Program-made: the position numbers and the translations under genes
Part shown: positions 41,923 through 52,600 of the stretch, piece by piece
How the letters are laid out: each line of letters starts with the position of its first letter
Position numbering within the stretch: position 1 is the stretch's first letter
The notes under the pieces: model-generated
Seen by the model: only the letters and a program-made list of their open reading frames with translations
Database searches by the model: none
Told to the model about the DNA's origin: nothing
DNA from: Peltaster fructicola
Lineage: Eukaryota; Ascomycota; Dothideomycetes
Reading direction: 5' to 3'
DNA length: 64,000 nucleotides
NCBI GenBank assembly: GCA_001592805.2
Contig: CP051141.1
Coordinates: 1,054,001-1,118,000, forward strand

Positions 41923-43040
41923 TCATGTTGAATGCCCATTCGTGGCGTTTGTCGATGCCATGCGAAGTGGCTTGGCCGACAATTCGTGCTCCAGATTGAA
42001 TGAAGCTCTCCCTGGATCTCCAAGATCGACCAGACCACTTTCAGGAGGTTCAAACTGGCGCAACTTGATACCTGCCTCGGCGAAGATCTTGGCAGCTTGA
42101 GCATCCATATAGTACTTCTCACCGTATACCACTTCGGTGATACCAACCTGGACGATCTTGATACTGCAAGTCAAGCACGGGCAGGTTGTGCAGTAAAGCA
42201 CAGCATCCTGGCCAACACGCTCTCGTCCAGCCTCCAGCAGGGCATTCTCTTCAGCATGAATACACAGGCAAGTGCTTAGTGAAGCACCGCCAGGATTCAA
42301 GCCAGAATTGTTGCATCGAGGACAGCCGCCTGAGAGACAGTTGAGAGTGTTGCGAGGCGTGCCGTTGTAGCCTGTGGCAATGACGCGAGAGTGTCGAACC
42401 AGCACACAGCCGACTGCTCGCTTCATGCAGTTAGCTTTCGACGTGCTGCGAGCGAGGCAAGCAGCATAAAGTAATGGTCCCACGAAGGTCGCAGGCGCGT
42501 TGGATCCACCAGATTCAGCTCATCCAAAGCGGTATGCAATTGTTGTAGACTGCTTGCAGTATTCAACAGCTTGATTTGTGCCTGAGACGCGAGGGAGGCG
42601 AGTCCTGTCGTTGGAGAGTACATATGCTCATCGTTCCTAAGCACAAACTCCTCCAATGTGGGTGGCTCTTGATCGCTCTTCAGACACCGTGCTTGGAATC
42701 GTTGCCATCTTAACGAGATGGGTGCATCAATCTGTAGCAGTATGAAGAAAGGTCGTCGACTCAGAATATCCACAACATCCTTCGTGTAAATGGACGTGGT
42801 GACAAACGCCGTCCTCCAATTCGCTGTTGCATAGTCGAGGAGTGAGTTGACATCTGGGAACGTCAAAGGCTGAGGCGTAGGAACTGGCGAAGGCACATGC
42901 AGATCTGATGCTGACTTCTCGACTGAAGGCGTGTTGTGTGTCCTTGGGATCTTCAAAGGAGTGAAGCCATGTCGCTCTATAAGATACTGCTGCACTGTAG
43001 CTTTGCCAGCACAGATACCACCACAAATCCCGATCAGCAT
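41923..43040 (-). CDS. DCD1: Deoxycytidylate (dCMP) deaminase with N-terminal P-loop; one frame break
   Basis: Converts dCMP to dUMP for thymidylate synthesis. Intronless, 372 aa if the frame break is counted as one missing base. The N-terminal part (start 43040) has a kinase-like P-loop (LIGICGGICAGKATVQQYL), usual in fungal dCMP deaminases. The C-terminal part has the zinc site (CIHAEENALLEAG and CPCLTCSIKIVQVG) and VIATGYNGTPRNTLNC. Between SWDHYFMLLASLAARR and NCMKRAVGCVLV the frame shifts by one base near 42432-42437 (AAGCTAAC where AAGGCTAAC is expected). No intron signals fit there. As written, the first frame stops soon after LAARRKLTA. Divergent from ATG7 (289 nt apart). Confidence 0.85.
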
Positions 43041-43329
43041 GGTATGAGTGTGTTGGTCAGTCGATCAGACAAAATCAGTCGCCATGAACTCTTGGCGACA
43101 TCAGCAGTCGCTCACGCGTGAATCTCGCGTTGCTCGATCTGAAACCCACGGGTTGTCACTCGCTCGTTGGCCCCACTTGTTCCTCGCATAAGGCAGGCGA
43201 CTACACCTGCATGAGCAACAGGCACGATACAAGATCGCGTGCCTCGTCGATAACACTTTCGAGTCGTCGACATAGTTATGACTACCTGATCTTAGGCTAA
43301 CAAGGACCACAATCAGATATCCTCACAAC

Positions 43330-45567
43330 ATGTCGCTGGTGCCGTTGCAGTATGCGCCTTGGCTCTCAGACGTGGAGCTGAGCTTCTTCTCGGCTCTCGC
43401 ATCGATCAAGATCAACCATGACAAACTCGACTCGTCGGCGCGTAAACTGCTGGGACTGTACGAAATCAACCCAAAGGATCCTGCAGAACGATCGACTCGC
43501 ATGCAAATTCACGGTAATGCTCTGACCGCAGACGAGTAAGCACAACAGGATGGTGACACATAGTGAGGCTGATTCGTGTACAGGAGCTCTGCAGGCTACT
43601 ATCGTGCCGAAGGCATGATCAGGAACTACAACACGATCGAAGAATTTAGACAAGTGGACAGGACAGCACACATTGAGCAAGCAGGCAAGATCATCTGGGA
43701 TGCGATCAACGATGGCACCATCTACTCGTGCCCATCACTGTTGGCCTCGTTTTCTGTTATCTGTTTCGCCGATCTGAAGAAATACAAATTCACATATCAC
43801 TTCGCCTTCCCAGCACTCCATTCTGACCCACAGTGGCGGCTGTCCTCGCCTGACGACAAAGCAGAGAGCGGACTCGGCCGCCTCGAGGTGAAGGAGACTG
43901 TAGCACTTGTCGAGTCCATTCAGACTTGGCGCTATAGTGTCGATGTGCGTCAGCACGGCTTCTTCCTTGCCAAGCGCATACGTCTTGAGTCTCCGGAGTG
44001 GCAGACCGACAACGAGCCTGAAGATGGCAACCTCCATCGTCCCAAGACACCTACCACACCGAGTCACGAAGAGCTCGGCTTCAAATGGGTCATCGGTGCA
44101 CTTGCGAGCTTCCAGAACAACTTCTTTGCAAACACAGCGGAAGAAGATCGCTTCGTGTGCTTCGCTGACCCATCGACGTACTCGACTGGTCCAGCCTGGA
44201 TGCTGCGCAATCTGCTCGTCCTCGTTCGAAATCGATGGCGACTCAATAAGGTCCAGATCTTGTGCTATCGCGACACACACATCCGTCGGGACCAACCAGC
44301 ATCACTAGTGATGAATCTGCAATCGGCAGAGCCTGTGAATTGGACGGATGGACCACCCATAGCAATGCCTAAAATCACCGGCTGGGAGCGGAACGAGACT
44401 GGTCGCGGAGTGTCACGCACCGTCGACCTTGCAGCATACCTAGACCCAGCTAGACTGGCAGATCAGGCGGTAGATCTGAATCTCAAGCTGATCAAATGGC
44501 GCATCTCACCATCACTAGATCTTGAGAGGATCAAGGACACTAAATGTCTGCTCCTGGGTGCTGGCACTCTAGGCAGCTACGTCGCGCGCAACCTCATGGG
44601 CTGGGGTGTTCGAAAGATCACTTTCCTGGACAACGGAAAGGTCAGCTACTCGAATCCTGTGCGACAACCACTGTATGAGTTCTCCGATTGTGTTGAAGGT
44701 GGCAAGAAGAAGGCTGAGCGAGCTGCTGAGAAGCTCAAGGAGATCTATCCAGGTGTCCAAGCTCATGGCGAAAGTCTGACTGTCCCTATGGCTGGACATG
44801 CTCTGGTCGACGAAGCGAAGACAAAGCGTGACTTCGAACGATTACAGGAACTGGTCAAAGAGCATGATGCGATCTTTCTTCTCATGGACACTCGCGAGAG
44901 CCGTTGGCTGCCAACTGTCATGGGCAAAGCAGAAGGCAAGATCGTTATCAATGCGGCGCTGGGCTTTGACACATATGTTGTGATGCGCCATGGCGTGCGA
45001 TCTGGCGATTCGCATCCAGAGCCAGGATGCTATTTCTGCACGGATGTGGTGGCGCCGGCTGACTCACTCAAATCAGCTACACTCGACCAGCAGTGTACAG
45101 TGACTCGGCCTGGCGCCGCACCGATCGCTTCAGCTCTTGCCGTCGAGCTTCTTGTCTCCATCACACAGCATAGACTGGGAAAGCTCGCTCCAGCACCATC
45201 ACTGCCTCCGCCAGGCACGACCGGGATATTGCCAGCACCACCGACGGATCCAAGCATGGAGAATAGCCATCCCTTGGGCACAGTACCACACACTCTGCGA
45301 GGCTACATGAGCACGTGGCAGACAATCCAAGTCAGTGGTCGTGCGTACGATGCCTGTGCTGCGTGTAGTCCAGGTATCGTGAAACGCTACTCGAACGAAG
45401 GCTGGGACTTCGTCAAGCGTGCAATTAGCCAGAAGGGCTTTGTGGAAGAGGTCAGCGGCCTGGCTGAAGTGCAGCGCAAAGCTGAAGAGGCCGCGAAAGC
45501 GATGGATGACGACGACGATGATGATGACAATTGGGGTGAGGAAGATGGCGAAGGAGAGCTTGTTTAG
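43330..45567 (+). CDS. ATG7: Autophagy E1-like enzyme Atg7
   Basis: Activates Atg8 and Atg12 in autophagy and the Cvt pathway; cytosolic and at the phagophore assembly site. Model: 43330..43535 joined to 43584..45567 (48-nt intron), 729 aa. The N-terminal Atg7 domain starts [19 protein letters not shown]. The adenylation domain has the nucleotide loop [16 protein letters not shown] near residue 394, [19 protein letters not shown], and [13 protein letters not shown]. The catalytic Cys lies in [11 protein letters not shown] (Cys573, codon at 45094-45096). The C-terminal tail is acidic ([18 protein letters not shown]), matching the Atg8-recruiting tail of the family. The stop is one base away from the stop of the convergent DUF1772 gene. 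Confidence 0.95.
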
Positions 45568-45568
45568 C

Positions 45569-46210
45569 TCATCGACCTTGCACTATAGTGACGAGTGTCA
45601 CCCTGGTTGTCACTGCGCCCAGAGCGAGTGCACCAGCAAGTGCTGTAGTAATGATTCGAAAGACGTTCCGAATGCGCCAGTTCTCCAACAGCTTCTTAAC
45701 CTTGAGCTCCTCGTACTCAGCACCACTGAAAGGTGAATCTTCATAGGGCTCAAATTCCTCGATAGGTGTTATGCATGGACGGGGGCTGCTTGGTACCGCC
45801 AGTGCCCCATGCTCGAGCTTCGGTTCTGTGTCTTGACTACTCCGTGACCCTGTCAGTGACATGATCTTCTGAGCGTCTGTGTCCATGGTAAGCAGCGTCC
45901 AGGGGAACACAGCGAACATTGCTGCCGATGCACCGGCGTAAAACTTCCAGCTCGATACATTCAAGGATCGAGTCTGAAATGCCAGATATCCGAATGCGAG
46001 CGTCGCGAAGATCTCAGCTGAGACCTCAGCGATCTTGGTGTATCTGTAGCTAGCTTCGAAATGCCTCGCGAGTGTTTGAGCCGTCGTGGGGTCGTTTGCG
46101 GTGATGGACAGGATGCTGGGTATGGTGACGAAGGAGCTCGTTGCGAGACTACCGGTGGTGATGAAGGAGACTGCAATGGCGAGGCCTCTGACAGTCGCAA
46201 GCAGCGTCAT
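45569..46210 (-). CDS. DUF1772-like membrane protein
   Basis: Intronless, 213 aa from the ATG at 46210 (MTLLATVRGLAIAVSF); the frame is open a little further upstream without ATG. Four hydrophobic helices fit the DUF1772 layout (GLAIAVSFITTGSLATSSF, IFATLAFGYLAFQ, FYAGASAAMFAVFPWTLLTM, ITTALAGALALGAV). TLLTMDTDAQKIMSL matches the 'PxT...' block in position but not in detail. A polar insert of about 60 residues before the last helix is longer than in the family member at 21.9 kb. No function is known. Its 3' end abuts ATG7, so their transcripts must overlap. Confidence 0.7.
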   Translation of the reverse strand: MTLLATVRGLAIAVSFITTGSLATSSFVTIPSILSITANDPTTAQTLARHFEASYRYTKIAEVSAEIFATLAFGYLAFQTRSLNVSSWKFYAGASAAMFAVFPWTLLTMDTDAQKIMSLTGSRSSQDTEPKLEHGALAVPSSPRPCITPIEEFEPYEDSPFSGAEYEELKVKKLLENWRIRNVFRIITTALAGALALGAVTTRVTLVTIVQGR

Positions 46211-47046
46211 CGTGCTACTCTGCTGCGATTCTGAGGTCAACAATACATGTATTTTTGAGATTGACCAGCCGATGTAGACTATGCTTAGTCATGCACATGT
46301 GGGAGCACAGACGTGTCCAATCGCATCATCTCTTCCAGCACTTCTTCTGACTTCCTTCCATCACTTCTGATATAACGACCACACATTGACAACCCGTGGC
46401 TGATTTCCTCGACCAGAGCACAAGGGCTTCTGTCAAGGGGCATCGACCGCGACTTTGATAGACGAGGATGGAGCCTTTTCCCGGGATTGCGACCAGAACG
46501 GCAAACCGATCATGAAAGTGGAAGAGCTACAGGTCTCACGAGCGAGCACAACAATGCCACGATCCATAGCATAAGAACACCAGAGAGCCTCTTGACCCTA
46601 GTCACGTCGGCAATCAGGATATCTCGACCATCCTACAGCAGCTCTGCCGAAAAGAGACGGCAAGTATTGCGATGATTGCGGGGCTCCAGTATTCTATCAT
46701 CTCTGATATGGAGGGGTTCCTAGCAGTGGCAAAGACCTAGATCAGCAATCTTCACACTGGCTTGGTAGTGGGCGTGTCTGGTCATCAGATGAATCATTGG
46801 GCTCGTGTGTCGCGTCCACAGAATGCCTAAACCTGTTGAGGAATCCCGATCAACCTGTACCCGAAGGGCGGCATTAATATGAGGTAGGTTGTGCAGTGCA
46901 CGATGAGGTATAACAATAGTTGTCCTGCCATATTTCAGAGAACATCGTCCCTTTTCCTTTCGTTCAGACAAACGTCATTCTCTTCGAGCAAGTCTTCTGT
47001 CACTCACCGAAGCTCACGCATAGCTCCTACGATTGAAGACACCATT
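46211..47046. promoter_or_regulatory. Divergent promoter region DUF1772 / transketolase-like gene
   Basis: 836 nt. A CT-rich tract near 46930-46975 resembles a fungal transcription start region. The transketolase frame is open from 46891 with an ATG at 46903, giving a possible Ser/Arg-rich N-terminal extension, but I take 47047 as the start. Confidence 0.45.
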
Positions 47047-49275
47047 ATGGCAGCAGCAGCAGTTGAGCCAACTGGCTTCGGCCACGCCAATGGCAATGTC
47101 AAGAGTACAGCATATGGCGCGAACATGGTCAATGGTATCCTCGAGGCAGAAAAGACACCAACTGCACCAGGCAAAGCAAGCAAGGAGGAGATCGAGCTTG
47201 TGCTTCACACATTCAGACTGATGGTCAGCGACCTCTGCCAACAGTTCAACATGGGTCACCCTGGTTCAGCAATGGGCATGGCAGCACTCGGAGTCGCCCT
47301 CTGGAAGTACACGATGAAGTACGCACCACACACACCAAATTGGTTCAACCGAGATCGATTCGTCCTTTCCAATGGTCACGCCTGTCTCTTCCAGTACCTT
47401 AATCTCTACTTCAGTGGCTACAAGGCCATGACATGGGAGCAGCTGCTCTCTTACCACTCCGAACGACCGGATAGCTTGTGCCCTGGCCATCCAGAGATCG
47501 AGCATGAGGGTGTTGAGCTCACAACAGGTCCTCTCGGCCAGGGTATCGCCAATGCCGTAGGTCTAGCAATTGCCTCCAAGCACCTTGCAGCTACGTACAA
47601 TCGACCTGGCTATGAAGTCGTCAACAACCACACTTGGTGCATTGTCGGAGATGCATGTCTGCAGGAGGGTGTTGGCTGCGAAGCTTTCTCATATGCTGGT
47701 CACCTTCAGCTCAGCAACCTCACTGTTCTTTACGACAACAACCAGATCAGCTGTGACGGCAGCGTGGACCTCACAAACACTGAGGATGTCAACACCAAGA
47801 TGCGAGCTTGCGGCTGGGAAGTTGTTGATGTCATGGATGGTGTGAATGATGTTGACGGCATCGTCTCTGCCATTGAGAAGGGCCGCGATCCAAATCGTGT
47901 CAAGCCACTGTTCGTCAACATCCGCAGTGTCATCGGTGTCGGCAGTGCAGTGGCTGGCAAAGCAGTCTCACATGGAGCCCCACTCGGTGAGAATGACATT
48001 GCCACCATGAAGAAGGCGTACGGTTTTGACGTCGACAAGAAGTTCGTCGTGCCCGAGCAGGTCCGTGACTTCTACGCAGACATCCCGGCTCGTGGAGAGA
48101 AGTACGTGCAGGAGTGGAACGATCTCATCTCCAAGTACAACAAGGAGTTCCCAGAGCTCGGAGAAGAGTTCAAGGGTCGCGTGGAGGGACGACTCCCATC
48201 AGACTGGACCAAGCTCATTCCTTCAAGCTTCCCTACTGAGCTCACACCTACACGAAAGAGCAACAATTACGTGATGAAGGACATCATGGAGCAGGTCCAG
48301 TCTTTCATGGTCGGTACTGCTGATCTTACACCATCAGTCAATCTCACATACAAGGACTACGAAGTCTTCAACCCTCCGACACTCAAGCCAACATCGGGCA
48401 AGGTTGGCTCCTATGCAGGACGATATATCCACTACGGCATTCGAGAGCACGTCATGGCTGCCATTGCCAATGGCCTTGCTGCTTTCAACCCACAAACCAT
48501 CATTCCAATCACATCCTCCTTCTTCATGTTCTACCTCTACGCGGCCCCAGCTGTTCGTATGGGTGCCCTGCAGAAGCTCCAGGTCATCCATGTTGCAACC
48601 CACGACAGCATCGGAGCCGGCGAGGACGGCCCAACTCACCAACCTGTAGAGCTTGCCGCCCTCTACCGTGCCATGCCAAACATGCACTACATTCGACCAG
48701 CAGACAGTGAAGAGGTGGCAGGTGCATGGGAAGCAGCAGTCGGATACAAGCATGGCCCGACCATCATCTCAGTCTCTCGACACGCCCTACCACAGACTGG
48801 CGTCACGAAGCGATCAGAGGTCAGCAAGGGAGCCTATGTTGTGATCGAGGAGGAGAAGGCAGATGTCACACTCATCTCTGTCGGTGCTGAGCTTCACTTC
48901 GCAGTTAAGCTGGCGAAAGATCTGGCCGAGGCACAGCCACCGCTCAAGGCTCGCGTTGTCAGCTTCCCATCGTACGCTCTTTTCCGCGACCAGCCACAGC
49001 AGTACCAGCGATCAGTCCTCCGACGACATGAGGGCATCCCGGCAGTCGCTATCGAGCCATATGTTTCACTAGGTTGGGAACGATGGGCTGATGCTGGTCT
49101 CCACATGAGGTCCTACGGCCACAGCTTGCCAGGCAAGTACATTTACAACTACTTTGGCTTTTCGATGGAGAACATGAACCTCAAGATCCAGGGCTTCGTC
49201 AAGGACTTCCAGAATGGTGTCGTCGGACGTGGTGAGTTCGTTGAGCTCTTGGAGAAGCCAGCGGGACATAACTAG
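47047..49275 (+). CDS. Transketolase family enzyme, dihydroxyacetone-synthase-like
   Basis: Thiamine-diphosphate enzyme transferring two-carbon ketol units. Intronless, 742 aa from ATG 47047 (MAAAAVEPTGFGHANG); an in-frame ATG at 46903 would add 48 residues. Features: FNMGHPGSAMGMAALG near the N-terminus, DRFVLSNGHACLFQY, GPLGQGIANAVGLAIA, and the ThDP motif GDACLQEGVG with LYDNNQISCDG. The pyrimidine domain has HYGIREHVMAAIANGLAAFN, THDSIGAGEDGPTHQPVE and the C-terminal domain VTLISVGAELHFAVKLA. RPDSLCPGHPEIEHEGVELT and the overall length recall dihydroxyacetone (formaldehyde) synthase more than canonical transketolase. The C-terminus PAGHN is not a peroxisomal PTS1, unlike methylotroph DHAS. 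The true substrate is undetermined. Confidence 0.85.
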   Translation: MAAAAVEPTGFGHANGNVKSTAYGANMVNGILEAEKTPTAPGKASKEEIELVLHTFRLMVSDLCQQFNMGHPGSAMGMAALGVALWKYTMKYAPHTPNWFNRDRFVLSNGHACLFQYLNLYFSGYKAMTWEQLLSYHSERPDSLCPGHPEIEHEGVELTTGPLGQGIANAVGLAIASKHLAATYNRPGYEVVNNHTWCIVGDACLQEGVGCEAFSYAGHLQLSNLTVLYDNNQISCDGSVDLTNTEDVNTKMRACGWEVVDVMDGVNDVDGIVSAIEKGRDPNRVKPLFVNIRSVIGVGSAVAGKAVSHGAPLGENDIATMKKAYGFDVDKKFVVPEQVRDFYADIPARGEKYVQEWNDLISKYNKEFPELGEEFKGRVEGRLPSDWTKLIPSSFPTELTPTRKSNNYVMKDIMEQVQSFMVGTADLTPSVNLTYKDYEVFNPPTLKPTSGKVGSYAGRYIHYGIREHVMAAIANGLAAFNPQTIIPITSSFFMFYLYAAPAVRMGALQKLQVIHVATHDSIGAGEDGPTHQPVELAALYRAMPNMHYIRPADSEEVAGAWEAAVGYKHGPTIISVSRHALPQTGVTKRSEVSKGAYVVIEEEKADVTLISVGAELHFAVKLAKDLAEAQPPLKARVVSFPSYALFRDQPQQYQRSVLRRHEGIPAVAIEPYVSLGWERWADAGLHMRSYGHSLPGKYIYNYFGFSMENMNLKIQGFVKDFQNGVVGRGEFVELLEKPAGHN

Positions 49276-49658
49276 ATTGTGTCTCTCTCTCTCACGTTTG
49301 ACATCTTAGCGAGCTTTTGGCATTGTAGCATAATATATATAATGGCAGACACATAATGATGTGCGGAATGGAAGTGGATCAAACGACACCCGTGTAATTT
49401 TAAGCTTCAGGATTGTTCTCAATTTAGCAATTGACTCGACAGTGACGCGAGCGTTGCAGACGACCTGTGCCTCCGTCGCTGCCTGGTGCTGCATACCTCG
49501 TATTCGACACAATCGATAGAGTCACTCGGTGCGCTGCGCGATTCACACAATCATTGGCTGGAGTCATTTGGGGCCCATCTCGACATGAGTAGCCCTCCAC
49601 AAACATACATACGCACACCAGCGAGGTAGTGCATGTTACAGCATCAAAGGCGGTGACT
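49276..49658. other. Intergenic: transketolase-like 3' flank and ABC transporter promoter
   Basis: 383 nt. CT run just after the stop, AT-rich ATATATAA stretch near 49334, otherwise featureless. Confidence 0.5.
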
Positions 49659-52600
49659 ATGCAGACGATACTTACGGCGGACACGTCCAGCCTCGGAAAC
49701 CTCATCGCATCGCCATATCAGGGCACTCTCAAGGACATCTGCTGGTCGAGTCCTTGGGACTATCGTCAAGCACAGTTTCGGCCATGTTTCTTACCAGTCC
49801 TGCAAGGCATACCGCTTGTCATCATCACATTCCACATCCTTGGACTGCTTCTCAAGCGAAGACCGCAGTGGCTACGTCCTTTCATTGTCGAATTCCCGCC
49901 ACCGAAAGTCGACGATGTGCTGGAATACTGCTCCCGAGCTCGACCGAGTCTATGCCAGCTTGCATTGGTTGTGCTCACAGGCATCACATTCGCCCTGCAA
50001 CTGGCGAGAGCTCTGCTCCAGTGGCCCGCTGTCGGATCTCTTCTCTCGACGGCGACATGGCTGCTCCTGCTGACCACGCTCGTGGTGTATCGTCCTCGAA
50101 CGCTCCCACTTAGTGCCTTCTATGTGATCCTGGCATCCGTCCTTTCATCTGCAGCATGCTTAGCACAGCATACCTCACCGAGTCTGTCAGTCCGAGCGAT
50201 CGACATAGCGACACTCATTTCCAGCATTGCAAGCGTTGTAACAATAACACAAATGCCATTTCGCGATCCTGCTTTACCCAGCAAGGATATCAGCACTCCG
50301 TTCACGGAACCTACATCAACACTTCGAAGTCCAGAGGACAATTTGACCCTCTGGGAGTACATTACAGTCTCATGGGTGTCACCACTAATCAAGCTCGCCT
50401 CAAAACGACAACTTGAGGATGGTGATGTATGGGAGCTGGGTTTCGAGTTTCAGCACAAGCGTCTTCATGAGCGATTCAGAGAAGTCAAGGGCACGGTCAT
50501 CAGTCGACTTATTCAGGCCAATGGGATCGACATTGGGCTTCTGACGTTTCTTGGCCTGCTCGAGACCACACTTGAGTATGCTCAGCCGTTTCTTCTCGAG
50601 CGTTTCCTCGCCGCCATGCAGGCATCTGAGGCGACACGAAACATTGCATGTGCGATATATGCAGCACTAGCATGGCTGCTAAGGCAGAGTAAAGCCGAAG
50701 TGGGCGTGCTCGCACTATGGCACGGCAGACGAGCATACGAACGTTCTCGTGGCGAGATGATCACCATGCTATACGAAAAGGTGCTTGGCCGCAAGATCAG
50801 TTCGCTCCCAAGCACGAGCGAAGAGGAGACTAATGGACAACTGCTGCAAGAGAGCGACGATATTGAGGTCGAAGTCCACGAGGGCTCCAATGGTGTCAAT
50901 AGCAAGCTGGACACTACACCGAGCTTCCTGTCTCGTGCATCAACACTAATCGGATCCACGTTTAGTCGCACGAAAAAGGTCGAGGTCAAGCAGCCCGCAT
51001 CCATGGGCAAGATTCTCAATCTTATGCGTAACGATGTGTACGAAGTTGCCCAGCGATTCTGGGACATTCGACAGATGGTCCAGATTCCACTCAGCATCGT
51101 CTTCGCAGCGTATACTGTCGTGCATTTCCTAGGTCCGGCCGCCCTACTAGCTATCGTCTTTGTGGTCCTCGGTCAACTCATCATCCTAGTTCTTGGCAGA
51201 GTTCTCATGTGGCTTGAGAAGCATCGTCGCAAGGCCACAGACGACAAGTTACAGATAGCATCACAATTTGTCGAATCTATCCGACATCTACGATGGTATG
51301 GCTGGCAAGACTCCTGGATCGAGCAGATCATGGAAGCTCGCCAACACGAATTGCATTGGCGCATAGTCACTGGCCTGTGCAACCTACTTATCGGCTTTAT
51401 CAATGCTGTTGGCCTGGAAGCAGCTCCAGCGATAGGTTTCTATGCATATACGACTGTGACCGGAGGTCCTTTGAGCGTTGATGTTGGCTTTCCAGCCCTA
51501 CAGGCCCTGTTCATGCTTGGCACAAGTCTCAAAGACGTCCCAGACTTGATCAAGGTCATTCTTAATGCCTGGGTTGCAGTAGAGCGTATCGAGGATTTCA
51601 TGGCTGAACCAAACAAGGACGAGCAAGATGAGTCGACACAGACTGGCAGCCGTCTTGCTCTACAAAACGCATCCTTCTCTTGGCCCGGCTCATCCAAGAT
51701 CGTGCTCGCCAATGTCAGCTTATCATTTCCACCAGGCTTGACAGTCATTAGTGGTGAAGTAGCTGCTGGCAAGACGGCACTACTGCAAGCTCTGCTGGGT
51801 GAACTTGATATGCACACTGGTAGCCTCATTCGACCTAACGAAGCTGTCGGCTACTGTGCTCAAAGTCCTTGGCTGCAGAGTATGAGTATCAAGGACAACA
51901 TACTCTTCTCGGCACCATACAACGAACAACGCTATCTCGAGGTACTTGAGGCATGTGCTCTCCTTCCGGATCTTGCTGAGCTGCCAGCGCGAGATTTGTC
52001 CTTCATAGGTGAGAACGGCATCGGCTTATCTGGAGGCCAGAAGGCGCGAGTCGCACTGGCTCGAGCAGCTTACAGCGATACGAAAATTATGCTCTTAGAC
52101 GATCCCTTGTCAGCTCTGGATCAGCAGACAGCGGAGAGTATTGTCAAGAACCTCTTCATTGGACCACTCCTGCAAGGTCGAGTTATCATCCTTGTCACAC
52201 ACAGACTTGATCTCGTTGCGGGCATTGCGGACCAGGTCCTGGAGATCAAAGCTAGCCGTGTGGACTGCGTCGATCGGGCGGATTTGCAAGGTGATTTCCT
52301 GCAACGTACTACATCGAAGAGCACAGCGCCTGGTGAGAAGACGAAGAAGGATGACATAACTGCCAGCGCTGCTGCGGCGGCGAAGTTCATTGAGGACGAG
52401 CACCGAGCACAAGGTGGAGTTAAAGCTTCAGTATACTGGCAGTACATCAAGGCCGGCTCCCTGTGGCTTTGGTTCATACTGATACTCTTGCTATTTGCTT
52501 ACCGATCCGTCACCATCTACTTGAACTGGTTTATCAAGACTTGGGGCGAGGCATACGATGCCGTGGATGGAGCAAAACTGTTGACTTTGCTCGACCACGA

